From NCBI RefSeq assembly GCF_963678635.1, contig NC_087062.1, positions 15,303,789 through 15,367,788 of the forward strand: 64,000 nt of DNA, in the 5' to 3' direction. Shown one piece after another: positions 1 through 11,092 of this stretch; position 1 is the stretch's first letter, and each line of letters starts with the position of its first letter. This stretch comes from Symsagittifera roscoffensis. Its lineage: Eukaryota; Xenacoelomorpha; Acoela; Convolutidae. Under the pieces are notes generated by a model that was not told the DNA's origin, made no database searches, and saw only the letters and a list, made by a program, of their open reading frames with translations. Made by a program: the position numbers and the translations under genes.

Positions 1-2135
1 ATGTTAAAATTGCATTGCCTAGCTGTATCAGCAGCCAATTTTAATTGACTGTACGCATATTTCAAATCTAACACCGAAAAATATAGCGTACCCTTTTTGT
101 TTTCGGTAACAATCTGGCTTACCCCATCAATAAGTTCATCTACATTTGGCATTTGGTATTTGTTTTTGAACACATGTCTATTGATTGGTTTTGCATCCAT
201 TGCCAATTTTATTGAGTCGTCCTTCTTTACTGTTATCACAATCGGGGCGATAAAGCAATCACTTGTACATTTATCAAGTTTTGTTATATGACCTTCTGTC
301 AATAACTTCTCGATTTCTTTTTCGACTTTATCTTGTATGTGGATTGGGATTCTTCTCCCCTTTTCTTGAATCGGACATAGTGGGTATTTGAATTTTGAAC
401 TGACAATGTGATTTTTCGAAATGCCTTGTCTTTCAAATAAGTTTTTAAATTTAGTGAAAAATTTTTCTTTCCAACCTTCTGACTGCTCGCACATGAGCAC
501 GTCAAACCTGGTGAGTTCTTTTGGCGCTGGTCTTTGTGTAGTCACTATTCCCACTTGTCCTTGCAGGTCTAATCCCATGATGCATCTGGTTTTTCGTTCT
601 GATACCAGAAAGGTTGCGCCCTTTACTTCCCAGCCCGCTGACCTCAGATTGGTTTTTAGGGCTCCCAGAATACTGATCGGTTGTTTATTGTAGTCCACAA
701 ATTTGGTTTGTAAGTTCAATTTATCGGACGGTATGAATCTCACTTTGTTTGATTTTTCCATAATTTCCTTTGTCGTGGCCCAGTTGAGAAATGAAACAGG
801 ACTTCCAGTGTCCAATGTTAATTGAATTATCTGATTATCTATTCGTACCATGGCTATTGAATCTATTTTCTGAACTCGTACCACTTTTCCGTCTGTTTTG
901 TTTCTCATTTCGTTGATTCGGTCTTTCACATATTTTGAAACTCGCTCATTTTCCGGTTGGTAGGTTTGTATCGACATAACTTCAAATTCACTACATGACC
1001 CAGCACCTTCACTGATCTGATCGCATTCCTCTACCGATCCTTCCGATTCTTCCGCAACTTCACTTACTTGTTGGGATCTGCACATTTTAGCGAAATGATT
1101 GGGTTTGCCACAGTGTTTACAGGTTTTCCCCATCGCTGGACAATTTTTTAGGTGTCCCTGTTCAAACGTCCTTCCACATCTATTACATGGTTTTGTTTTC
1201 GTGTTTTGATTCTTGTTATTATTCTGTCTTTTATGCGTTTCTCTTCTATTTGGAGTTTTGGTTGTCCCCCCCAAATTTCGAACTGCCATTACAGGTTCCT
1301 GTTTTACCCTCACACCCGAGGTGTAATTGCTACTTGATCTCCCTGTAGCCGCAGCATTAGTCTTCTGAAACGCCATTGTGGTTAACTTGCTATGTTCAAA
1401 TTTTATAGCCCTTTTTAAAACTTCCACCGGATCTAGAGTTTCGAATGTCAACGTGTCCTGCAATGTCATGTTTTTCATTTTCGAGATGAACAAGTCTCGC
1501 ACTATCTCGTTTTCCAATGCTCCCAGTTCTGATCGGGCTGCTTGAGCAGTTAAGGCTGCGTGGAATGATTCTAGAGATTCTCCAGATTCTTGCATTCTCG
1601 TAAATAACTTGTATCTTTCGTATGTTACACATTTTACCTTTTGAAACGAGACTTCTGCCAAATCTGTTATTTCCCTGAACGTCATTTTCGATATTTCAAC
1701 GTGCGGGTTCTTTTGTAGGAATCTCTTCTTTCCCTCTGTACCCAAAGATAAAAATAATCTTCACACCAGTTTCTTTTGTACTTCGTTGTAGAAGACATTG
1801 TGTCCGACTCGTGGGCCTCTTGTCTTCCTGTCTTCGTTCTCCAATACTACTCTATCCCTTGCTAGCTTATCTCTAAGAATCCTAGCGTTCCTCGCATCTT
1901 CGTTTTCCCCATCCCTGGGCGTTTCCGGGCGTGGTGGTGGTTCCTCTAATATGTCTTTTGGTTCTTCCAAAATAATCTCTGGGTTCACATTTTCTTTGAC
2001 CGTAACCGCCATGAGAAATTGTTCGAACCAAATTTTAAATTGCCACGGAGGGTCTAGATTCGCTGATGCCCAAAATACCGGAATTCCCATATCCGTTCTG
2101 TTGTCTTGAGCTGCGAATCCTGCTGACTGCGCCAT
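1..2135 (-). CDS. Ty3/gypsy retrotransposon Gag-protease-RT polyprotein, partial, one in-frame TGA
   Basis: This is the start of a fused Gag-Pol polyprotein that runs off the left edge. The ATG is at 2135-2133, and the frame stays open for about 710 codons except for one TGA at 1763-1761 (codon 125). Two zinc knuckles lie at about residues 317-352. The first has a long CX2CX7HX4C spacing; the second is canonical CX2CX4HX4C. The linker between them (CPAMGKTC) and the following CGKPNHFAKMC are typical of Mag-like Ty3/gypsy Gag proteins. An aspartic protease follows, with DTGS at about residue 442 and a later IMGLDL. The RT domain begins with the KLAMDAKPIN region and motif A LDLKYAYSQ near residue 690. 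Gag, protease and RT share one frame with no frameshift site. The copy is probably young: only one nonsense codon is visible. RNase H, integrase and the far LTR would lie outside the window. Confidence 0.9.
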
Positions 2136-2284
2136 GTGATATGTCTTGCGATATCGATTGAAAACAAGTTGTAATTCAATACTGTATTTTGGATATTGAA
2201 TTTAGGTTTTCTGTTTCTTTTGTTTTGGTGTTGTACTGAGAGATAGATCATTGTTAAGAACTCTGATCTCTCGCTTAATCTCAG

Positions 2285-2392
2285 TGTCATCACTTACGTA
2301 TGACCTTGAGCATACCATAAAATAATAATTGAGCACCAAAGGTTAGCTGTACATACGTATATAAATACTGCTACTGCAGTAGCGGTATGACA
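2285..2392 (-). repeat. Candidate LTR of the Ty3/gypsy element, with polypurine tract at 2393-2402
   Basis: Read on the minus strand, a purine tract GAGAGGGGCG (2402-2393) is followed by TGTCATACC at 2392, the usual way a 3' LTR begins. A matching ATGACA closes at 2285, giving inverted ends TGTCAT...ATGACA and a TATA-like stretch between. An LTR of 108 bp is very short, and no convincing tRNA primer site follows. The true LTR may therefore extend to about 2200. Its start is better supported than its end. Confidence 0.45.
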
Positions 2393-2521
2393 CGCCCCTC
2401 TCGGTGGAAAAAATAAATTATACAACATCAGTAGGATAATTTATTTAAAAAGAGTTTTAATTTACTCAGTTCAAAAGGAAGTCTCTTTGGAGAAGTGACG
2501 AGTTTGGATTACGTAATTTTT

Positions 2522-3046
2522 TCAGTTTTCCTCCAGCTCTATTTCCCAACTCGGGTTCCAATCTACTCCCTCGTCTAAAGTAGCGTATCCGAATTTTCGC
2601 ATAAACAGATGTCTTTCGAGTCGTCGCACTTTCGATTCCAATGGTCTGTCATCCCGATCTTTGAAATCTCTCAGTTGATTTCTGTATTCTTTAAGTGCCT
2701 CCTTTAAAAGACCTCCTCCTGTAAGGTTTTCTGATATTTCTTTGATTGAATGCTTTATCGGATCTCCGAATCGTTTGGGTTCTTTGTTTTTCGTTTGTCT
2801 AGAACTTCGTCTAATACCGGACTCTTCCGTACTTGATTCGTCCGAAAATCCTTGTGGTGGTTCGAAGTTTGTGTCCAATTCCGAGCTTTGTTGCGGATTT
2901 TCTCGAAGTTCATTCGCAACTCGCTGCACTCCTCTTTTTAGCAATTGGTCCGCGTACTTCTCCCATTCGGACGGTGCCAAATTGCGATTGTGAAATGTGT
3001 CAACTATATCTTCTAGAGGAGTGTGAGAAAGCAAAAACTGCAGCTT
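2522..3046 (-). pseudogene. C-terminal Pol-like fragment of a neighbouring retroelement
   Basis: An open frame of about 174 codons follows a stop codon near 3047 and ends at 2522. It is rich in charged residues. The segment GIRRSSRQTKNKEPKRFGDP resembles the basic tail that follows integrase in many Ty3/gypsy Pol proteins. It lies directly upstream, in element orientation, of a purine tract and LTR start. The order is therefore Pol end, 3' untranslated region, LTR, then the Gag of the next element. It is 5'-truncated, and nothing coding could be followed beyond 3050. It might instead be an extra ORF of the same element family. Confidence 0.5.
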
Positions 3047-3139
3047 TTATTTGATAGCATTCAGATTTTGAGTGACTTGCATTAAACACACTGCCACAGA
3101 TGCCCTCTTGACCAAATCTGCTTCGATATTAAAACAAAA

Positions 3140-3490
3140 ATAGCCAGTTACTGTGCAAGTAGAAGAAAACGTTCTGACCAAATTCTTAAAATGCAATTCC
3201 AAAGATGGTGCTAAAAAAATTTGAAAACTTTTTTACTAGATTTTCAGAGGTTTTTCTTCAAAAATAGATTATCCTTCAAAATAGACGAAAAATCAAAAAT
3301 TTCAAACCAATTTTTCTCGACTGTGACGTTCGAATCACAATTGGTAGGTCTTTAATATGATATATCACTCAATGGAGTCCGATGATTATTTGTGGTACCT
3401 GATTTTGCGTAGATAACAAAAAAAGAAAACTAGAACACACCCGAATACAAAGCTCCTCCTCATTTGCAATGGTTGGAACAATAAATAGAA
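3140..3490 (+). repeat. Copies of dispersed repeats J (3143-3195) and I (3290-3490)
   Basis: The J core (tactgtgcaagtag, then a gttctgacca-type end) recurs near 16143, 16483, 27925, 31353 and 41083. The I segment (gatatatcactc, then ggtacctgattttgcgt and an A-rich end) recurs near 41560-42060 and 45840-46150. Both copies are diverged and neither codes for protein. Confidence 0.55.
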
Positions 3491-4965
3491 CTTTATCAAG
3501 CAATTAACGCTTAAAATGATAGGAACATAACAGAAAGCAAACATAACCGTCTAGCAAAACAAAAGAAACAAAAAACGATAGATTGATTTGAAGCTTTAAA
3601 AAATTATTGAGAAGAAAAAGAGGTAAAAAATGAAGAATTCCCACTTGAATTACTGTATAAAACAGCAGCCGCATCTCTACAGTTACAGATATTCAGCAAT
3701 TCAGCTAATTTAATTATCAGATACATCAGTCAAAAATGCACACAATTTTCGGTCGAAATTCGAGAGCCAGCTTTTCGGTTCGAAAATTATTTAGTTGGGA
3801 GTAATTTCAGTCAAAACTTTTATTTGGAACTTGTTTCTCACTGGGCGTTTGCAAGTAGCGACCGCTCTGATCTAATGTGCTTATATTTGGAACGAGATGT
3901 TCAATGTGCGTAAAATAATGTATTTTGATCAATGCAATAATCGGCATCGAGTTACAGTTTTGACCGTAATTTGACCGAAAAATCTCAAAACTCAGTTTCG
4001 ACCCAAATTTCCGGGAGTTAACAACCTGAAATTTATACTGGCCGAATCCTTTTAGCCACAATTTCTGGATTGTCCCAACGATATCTTTTTGTAATTATCA
4101 TATCGTGTAAGGAGGGCAAAAATATCAAAAAAATGTCTTTTTTTGTAAAATTTTTCATGTTTTAGTAGTAAAACTATATTATTAACGTCAAAGGTGAAAA
4201 AGAATTGGAATAATCTTGATTTTGCCGTGATGCGATTGGTTGAGTACAGTATCATTCATTTTGAGCGGAGGCAAGTTAATTGATCCCGGTACTTCGCTAC
4301 AATTACCAGCAAGTTTTAGCACTAGCAGAGTAATTTTAAAGGCACAACAGTTAACGTGAAAAAATAATGGTTATCTGTTTTTTTTTCTAACTTTCAAAAC
4401 AAAAGTAACGGAATATTTGTAATAGGGGTGGTTTTTTTCTTCAGACAGATTTCGACTTTTTAGCTAGCCATTTTTAACGAGTTTTTTTAATCATCCGAAA
4501 AATTGTCCTGAGCTTAAATTTGAAAAATTTGAGAAGATATTGTACCTGTGATTATTTTTTGTTAAGTTATGGGGGTTTGAAGATTGCCATTTTGGCCAAC
4601 TTGGCACAATTAACGCGCGATATATTTCGGTTTATTAATGCATAAGCGGAGATTTAATCCGTTTTAGAAATTTCCAAATGAATTGAAGGAAGGTTATTTG
4701 CCATAATTGATTTTTTACTAGAAGCAAAATCTATCACTTTGCCCTTTTTATGCCGTATAGTGGGATGATTTTTGAAAAAACTCAATTGAAAAAAGATCGA
4801 TTTTGCTTTAAAACATTTATTTTTTTAAGGCTATTGCTGCTCCATAGACCTCAATAGAGCAGCCCTGATACGAGCAGTCTTGTTTTTATTTCAGTTCGGC
4901 CAGTTTGAAAATCAGACAATTCACCCACTGTGTGTAGACTTTTCAGCTAAAACAATTCAGCCAGT
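3491..4965. other. Intergenic, no feature recognised
   Basis: AT-rich DNA with many poly-T and poly-A tracts. Short open frames at 3807-4255 on the minus strand have no recognisable motif and low-complexity content. I see nothing functional. Confidence 0.5.
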
Positions 4966-4969
4966 TTTC

Positions 4970-5205
4970 CACGGTTGGTGGGGGGGGGGGACTGTACAGT
5001 TGATCCTACATTTGCCTTACCTTCCTTGTTGATTTTCCTTTTCCTAGGCCTTTATAAAGTTAGGTACTCTTGAACTCTCCTTAAACTTTTGGCTAATCTT
5101 TATACCGAACACTATCGGCAACCTTGAACTTTTTTTTTAGTTTTCGGCAAATTTTAGAAGCTGAACAATTTTGCTTAGCGCGTTGTGGATATGGCGAAAT
5201 AATGA
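4970..5205 (+). repeat. Dispersed repeat H, copy 1
   Basis: About 235 bp that recur at 7955-8190 in the same orientation. Shared blocks include ttataccgaa...actatcggcaa and tagcgcgttgtg.atatggcgaaataat. Both copies begin just after a G-rich run (11 consecutive G at 4980-4990 here). No coding capacity is visible. Confidence 0.7.
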
Positions 5206-5905
5206 AAAAAGAGTACATGTCAAGGTTACATGACAAAAGATCCCTTACCTTAAGATCCCAAACGAGAAGCTCCCAGTCAAGACGTTACCATTCCAAAAGA
5301 TACCTCGTTCTATAATCGCCCACGACATAAGATACCAAAGAAATAACAAAAACCTGAGAATTGAAAATTAAGCGGTTAATCGATCATAGCAAAAATAAAG
5401 CGTCGGTTAAAATCAAAGAAACGTCAAAACTTTTGCTGCTTACATTTCGAACATAAATGACGTTGCTAACCACTTGGCCTTCAATTTGAAACTCAAACTT
5501 CAAAACAGCTTAGACTATAAATTAACTTAAAAAGGGTTTCCAATAAATCAAAACCAACTTTGCCAAAAATGGCCAGATTTTTCAGACAACTCAAGTCGGT
5601 ACAAAATTAAATTTAAGTTTTTTGCAAAATCTTACGAATCACTTGCCATTCTATTTGATAAAAAGCACCAATTCTCAATTTCGATCAAGAGCAATACGCA
5701 AAGGGCCTTCAGGCCCCTACTCCCAACCTAGCGTCCCGTAAATATGGGCAATTGCTACTCTCTGATCAAATTGCTATAGACAGCATTTTCGAATGCGAGT
5801 CATGGCATTGCGTTTTGGCGTTCTCTGGGAGGGTGCCACGAGACGTCTATAAAAAATCAATCAAAAAATATTAAATTTTAGAGAAGTTAGGCAGAAACTA
5901 AAACA
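5206..5905. other. Intergenic, short internal repeats only
   Basis: Contains short repeated words of the type aaaagatccc/aaaagatacc around 5225-5335. A related block (catgacaaaagatccctt) lies in inverse orientation near 7640-7660. No coding features were recognised. Confidence 0.4.
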
Positions 5906-5909
5906 AAAA

Positions 5910-6620
5910 TTAATAGGTTAAATGGGCAAGTGAACGGATATAAGACAGTATGTAAGAGTCTGTGTATGAGCTAGTTATCTCTTGAACTTTCTCTTTCAGA
6001 TTGCGGTATTTTTTCCCGGATAAGTTGAAAGTACCGCTGGATGCCTTCAAATATTGAATTTTTGACTTTAGGAATCTAGTTGAATTTTTTCGCGAAACGT
6101 ATATAATGACGGATGGCTGCCTTGAAACAAAGGGTTTAGACCCAGATGCCACCATTCGGCTGCATTTGTGGTTCGGGCCAGATTACACACAGCATGTTTA
6201 TAATGGTTTTATAAAGAAATAGGAAAGAGTGTTTTTCGGCCAATCAAATCGCCTTTATTGTAAGTTTTTTGGAAATAGGCCGTCAACTCGACTAATTTCT
6301 CGACATCCTTTTGTGAAATATCCAGGTTGGTTGCCACACTGCATATTTTCTCAAATACTAGGTCGAGCCCTATTTCCACTTTTGACTTCGCCACAAAACT
6401 AAGGGAAGCAATCATTTTCAGCGCTAAGTCTAGCTCCCTGTTTGATTCGTAATTCTTTGTAACGCCCAATTCGGATATTTTTCTCATAAAGATCTGACAG
6501 AGGTGAAAATAGCATCCCTTAATGTCAGTTTCGCAATGAGACTCAAAAGCACTCAACGCCGCAATTTCGAACTCGATCAAAAAAATTTCCCGGCTTACGT
6601 AATCGATAAGCGATTGAAGT
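5910..6620 (-). pseudogene. MULE-type DNA transposase C-terminal relic
   Basis: The open frame 6580-6209 contains the block EFEIAALSAFES...KGCYFHLCQ, then KISELG and the MIASLSFV segment. This is the order seen in the second half of the MULE transposase domain (acidic FE.A site, GC.FH..Q motif, helical LAF region). After stops and a frame change, 6155-5910 keeps the family's C-terminal end (KKYRNLKEKVQEI...YILSYIRSLAH). The catalytic N-terminal half and the zinc-finger region are missing, and at least one frameshift and several stops separate the two blocks. This is a dead, truncated copy. Terminal repeats were not found. Confidence 0.72.
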
Positions 6621-7950
6621 GCGGTTAGGAACTAGTTATAGGTTGATAAGCACTTATTGCTGAGCCGAGCGTGGACGGAAGGTAGATAAAACCCGCCAAT
6701 CTGTATGTGTTCATTTTAGAGCTGATAAAAATGACTGGGGCAAATTTTGAAAGTATTGTCTACAAGCGAAAGCCAGGTCCTGTTGTACAACTCAAGTGCA
6801 TTGAGCTTCTCAGTATCACCAAAAAATCAATAAGCGTTCCTTATTTTTTTTCCGCTCTCAAAAAAACAAAAAGGCTTAAAACGATCCGTTATTTAAAAAT
6901 GACGGTTATCTTATCTGTGGCAATAGGGGGCTGGGATGTCGATTGTTTACAACTGTTCAAAGTTCGCCTTATCGCGACCGGGAGGGTAAAGACAGTTGGG
7001 TTGCTTTGTCGTCCTGCACCAATTGCAAACTAGCTGCAATGATCTGGCTTTTTACTGAGTTTAGTTGACTCCTAACTGTCTCCGTCAATTGCTGAACTAG
7101 GTACCGAGCTTCTGAGCGTCCTGCGTTGGGCTCGTAACTATGCTCGCTGCTGTTTGAAATGGTAGCGACCCCAGAAGTTTTTAAAGTTTTCGGACCTTGA
7201 TATGATCTCCATTTGCTGCAGCGCCAGTTGCAGTTGTCTTCGTATCTCGTTTTTTTTTGGAATTCATGGCCGTAAAGAATAATCAATGCCTGGCTTTTTT
7301 GTGAGGTTCCCCAAGTAAAAGAACTCTGTTTTGACTATTAAATGAGTTAACGAGTCAGATAATGAATGCAGAGAGTATACAATTTCATTTGAGTTGCTCT
7401 AATTCAGTGCCATATTAACACCAAATTAAACACATGCGGGCACTATATTAATCCTAAAAATGAGTTCAGATTAGAATTAGTTATCTTAGATTTGCATTGT
7501 TTGTTGAAAGCGCGAACCTAATTGAGATATCATTAATCTAGATCTTTTTCTGATTACGTTTTGATGATGACTTTTGTTCATAATTCGTGGGATTTTTTAA
7601 ATTGGCATAAGATATTTTGGTATGGTCGATTTTGTACAAAGGGATCTTTTGTCATGGGAGCTTTTGGTATATATCTTTTGTCCTGATGCAATAATCTCCC
7701 CTCTTAGTGACCTACCATATAATGCTTTCCCCAAACATGTATTAAATCTAAAAAATAATTGTCGATAAAATATGCAATACAAACGCGCAAATAAAATTGG
7801 TGTTTCATACTTTTATACGGGATTTCATTTGTTTGCTTTTAATTACGCAAAATATTTTTTAAATTGAATTTTTTTCTTTAATATAGTTAATTTTGAACAA
7901 ATCTAGACTATACTTAAAGTTAACTTATGAAGAATCGATGTTTTCTCCAC
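6621..7950. other. Intergenic, nothing recognised
   Basis: Moderately complex DNA. Open frames at 6707-7033 (+) and 6969-7286 (-) overlap on opposite strands and show no family motif. The far 5' part of the MULE element may have lain here, but I cannot see it. Confidence 0.4.
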
Positions 7951-7954
7951 CTAG

Positions 7955-8190
7955 ATCGATTTGCGGTGGGGGGTCTACGGTTGATTCTTTATTTGCTTTA
8001 CCTTCCTTCTTGACTGCGCTTTTCCCAGGCCTTTAAAAAATTTGACACTCTTGAACTCTCTTTAAACTAATGGCTAATTTTTATACCGAATACTATCGGC
8101 AATCTTGAACTCTTTTCTAATTTTCGGCAAATTTGGGGTGCTGAACAGTTTCGATTAGCGCGTTGTGAATATGGCGAAATAATTCAGCTA
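7955..8190 (+). repeat. Dispersed repeat H, copy 2
   Basis: Direct-orientation partner of 4970-5205, with many substitutions and small gaps. It starts after a ggtggggggt run and ends in the shared tagcgcgttgtgaatatggcg block. Confidence 0.7.
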
Positions 8191-8289
8191 AAAAATTAAA
8201 ACAAATTGATTCCAACACACTAGTTGATCCAAATTATGGAAAAGTTGACGCAAAATACACTTACTTGCACTTTAAATTAAGTGGCGGAT

Positions 8290-8762
8290 GAAGGTTCTGA
8301 CAGTTGGAGAAGAAGAATCAACGCAAGGAAACAGAACAAAAACAGATTTGTTTTTTGAAGAAAAAACTTCAGCTTTCGAACTTTATAGAAAAAAATGCTT
8401 ATAAAGCTCTTTGAATTTCACGAATCTTTTTCGATTAACGCTTTTTGGATAAAAACAAGTCAATTTAGGAAAAATGAACCAGTAGGTAAAGATTTCCGTT
8501 TCGCTGGGAAATATTATTTAACTTCATTTAGAAAATTAGAAGTCAACCACATTGTTTGTGATCTCTCAACTTTGCGTTTCAATAGTGGAGTTCGCTTTCC
8601 TTGTAACAAGAAAAAAGGAAACAAATTCAAAAGAAATCGAAGTCAATCCACGAAAAAAAAATCAATTTTGAGCGTTTCAGATTTTAAGACTTTCTCCTGA
8701 ATAGAACACAAAAAAAACACCTATATAATAGTACAAACTACGTCCATTAATTTTAAAAAACT
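8290..8762 (+). repeat. Dispersed repeat A, copy 1
   Basis: Full-length-like copy of the family recognised by three landmarks: a head (...acagttggaaaagagtcaa...), a middle (ttccgctgggaaatct-like) and a tail (acctatataagagtc...actacgtcca). The head here is diverged. The 101-residue open frame 8395-8700 inside it is repeat-derived, not a gene. Confidence 0.7.
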
Positions 8763-9244
8763 ATTTATTTTTCGAACTATTTTATCGGGTATTTTATGAA
8801 AACGTAGTCAGAGTTTCAAACATAAATTTGGGTTTTTTTTCTGTTATACGGCCCAAAATTGTCGAACTATTCATTGGACTTCTGTTGTTAATGAAATTTT
8901 TGATTTTCGTTTGCTGTTACAAACTGTTAATAATTTCAACCAAGCAGAATCAAGAATTTTGATGCAATTTTCACCACGACAAAAAAATCACTTTTTGGCC
9001 GTAAAAGAAAAAAAGCATTTGAATTTACTCAAACAACTCTAAGGTCAAGGAAAATTTAGGGCCTCACCCTGATGGAAGCAGTTTTGACAAAACTTTCAAT
9101 CTCATGGTTCAGTTGCTATGCACATTGCAAATACACTTATTGTCTCATTTTGGGAACATCTGAACTTTGTGCTTGTCTAAAATCATTGTTTGCGCCGTGG
9201 ATTTATGTTTTTGTCTAGTAAAGGAACCGGTAGAAGAGCTAAAT

Positions 9245-9475
9245 TTCTAACACAGAGGCGATGCTGGGCTTCGCAAACTATCGAGAACACGACTAGCGCG
9301 AACATTAGCGAGAAAAAGCAGCTTTATAAGGTGAGATAAAAAAAAGCAGAAATAAGCCTCGAATTAGTTTAAAAAAATACGGCTCCGTGACGAAATCGAT
9401 CTTGTCACAAATCACAAACTAGCCGTGATTAAAGCAGATAACAGATGTTATGAAATTTCGGCTTTACCTACAAAA
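9245..9475 (+). repeat. Dispersed repeat B, partial copy
   Basis: Carries the B-family block (gaggcgatgctgggcttcgc, agcagctttataaggtg, agaaataagcctcgaatta) and a decayed tRNA-like part after 9385. It is oriented like the other B copies, with the tRNA-like sequence on the minus strand. Confidence 0.6.
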
Positions 9476-9814
9476 CACCAGATCTTGAAGCCAAATTTAC
9501 ATCTGAATAAGGTTAATTAGATAAGATTTACTTAATAATTACCTCACAACAGTGAAAATCTGTTGTTATCTTGCATAACAAAATTAATTTTTGGCTTGTT
9601 GGAATGATAATCGTATTTTCAGCTTCATGGCCTACCACCGAAATTTCCAGTGCTAAAAATTTAATACATTCCGAAGAGCCTTCTATATTCCGAAGAGCCC
9701 ATTTCCGAAAGAGAAAGTTCGAAGTACATCTAAAACATAGCCAGCAAAGTTTCAATGAATTTAAGCCGACAAAGAAGAAAATTTTGAATCATTCGAAGTA
9801 AAAAAAATGTTGAA

Positions 9815-10120
9815 AGAATGATTTATCATGAACACTTTTTTCATAAAACTAGCCCAATTCGAGAAACAATTGAATCAATAGCTACTTTTTATTTATTCCG
9901 ATGGGAAGTTTAAAAATTCAATTCCACTTCCGAAACTTAAAGTCAATTCCGTTTAGTCTTCCAATTTATTAATTACAGAGCGTAATTTACCTTCCTTTTA
10001 GCAAATGAATTTGAATTGAACTCAATAAAACCGAAGTCAAACCGCAAAGAAATTTTTAAAAAATCATTAAAAAACAAAAACATCACAACCTATTTAAGTG
10101 TTTTCAATAATTTCATTGAC
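9815..10120 (+). repeat. Dispersed repeat A, copy 2, 5'-truncated
   Basis: Begins within the A middle (cccaattcgagaaaca, ttattccgatgggaag) and reaches the A tail (caacctatttaagtg). It is followed almost directly by another A copy. Confidence 0.65.
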
Positions 10121-10125
10121 ACTGA

Positions 10126-10430
10126 AAAACATAGCTAACAGACATATGGAAAAGAGTCAATGAACGCAGTAACACGAAAAAAAAAGGATTTATTCTCAAC
10201 AAAAAATTTTTATTTCGCTGGGAAATTCGATAATTACTTCAACGAAACTAGAACATGATCACGTCTTTCGACAAAGGAAATGAACTGAACTCAAAAAAAA
10301 TCAAAAGTCAAACCGCGAAAAAGAAAGTGGAGCCAGAACAAATTTTAACTTTTACTGAAAAAAAAGAACAAAATCATCGCGACCTATATGAGTCTGAAAT
10401 ACGTTCATCGACTCTTCAAAATGGACTCAC
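10126..10430 (+). repeat. Dispersed repeat A, copy 3, internally deleted
   Basis: Head aaaacatagctaacag...agagtcaatgaacgcag, then the ttatttcgctgggaaat block, then the tail gcgacctatatgagtc. The 127-residue open frame 10255-10638 is made largely of this repeat. Confidence 0.7.
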
Positions 10431-10923
10431 ATGTAAACACTCACCAAATGTGTCAGAGAAAAAATTACAACCACGATTAAACACCATTTGTTTGGAATCG
10501 TCAAACTTACTTAGATTGGAAACCAAAAATGCACATGAAATTGTTAATTCTGTATTTACACTATTTTACACAGCTTTACATCTTTGTACAAGTGCTTTTA
10601 AAACAACGAAACTTAATTACAACTCATGGCCTCAATAATCAGCGACTCTGCCTTTGCCATTGAACGATAATAAATGCGATAGACTCAACAAGACAGCTAT
10701 TTTCGGTTTGGAACGCGAATAAATCTATAACACTACATGCAATTCGTGCGGCATCTTAGTAGTCCAGTTAACTAATTATTCACAATTTTAGTAAGTTAAA
10801 GTTCGTATGTTGGTAAGTCTTTTCGCTTTACCTATACATTAAGTGCCATTTGCAGCTTTGTCGGCGGGTTCGCTTCGCCTATGTTCGGTTCTCGGTTAGG
10901 CTGTTGTGACATGATATCGGAGT

Positions 10924-11092
10924 TTATCTGTAACCATAATGGTCAATGAACTTGAATTGCTGAGCCAGTTTGATGGCTTGAGCCATCTGAGCGGACTTTC
11001 GACTCTTCCGAGTGAGGACGGCGGAGGAGGCGCGAGATGTCAACAAGAAGCTTTTCTCCTCCAGTTCTTGGCGCCTTTTCTGTTTCAGCCAT
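10924..11092 (-). CDS. CCDC181: CCDC181 exon 9 (terminal)
   Basis: Acceptor TTCTAG precedes 11092. The exon starts with one base that completes an Arg codon split by intron 8 (phase 2). It codes for WLKQKRRQELEEK, a basic Ser-rich linker, and the C-terminal FKFIDHYGYR, then TAA at 10926-10924. The final DHY-type end is what best fixes this as the true C-terminus. Confidence 0.85.

Noticed and set aside
10255-10638. 127-residue open frame as a gene
   Set aside because: It overlaps dispersed repeat A and has a composition dominated by Lys, Asn and Thr from A-rich DNA.
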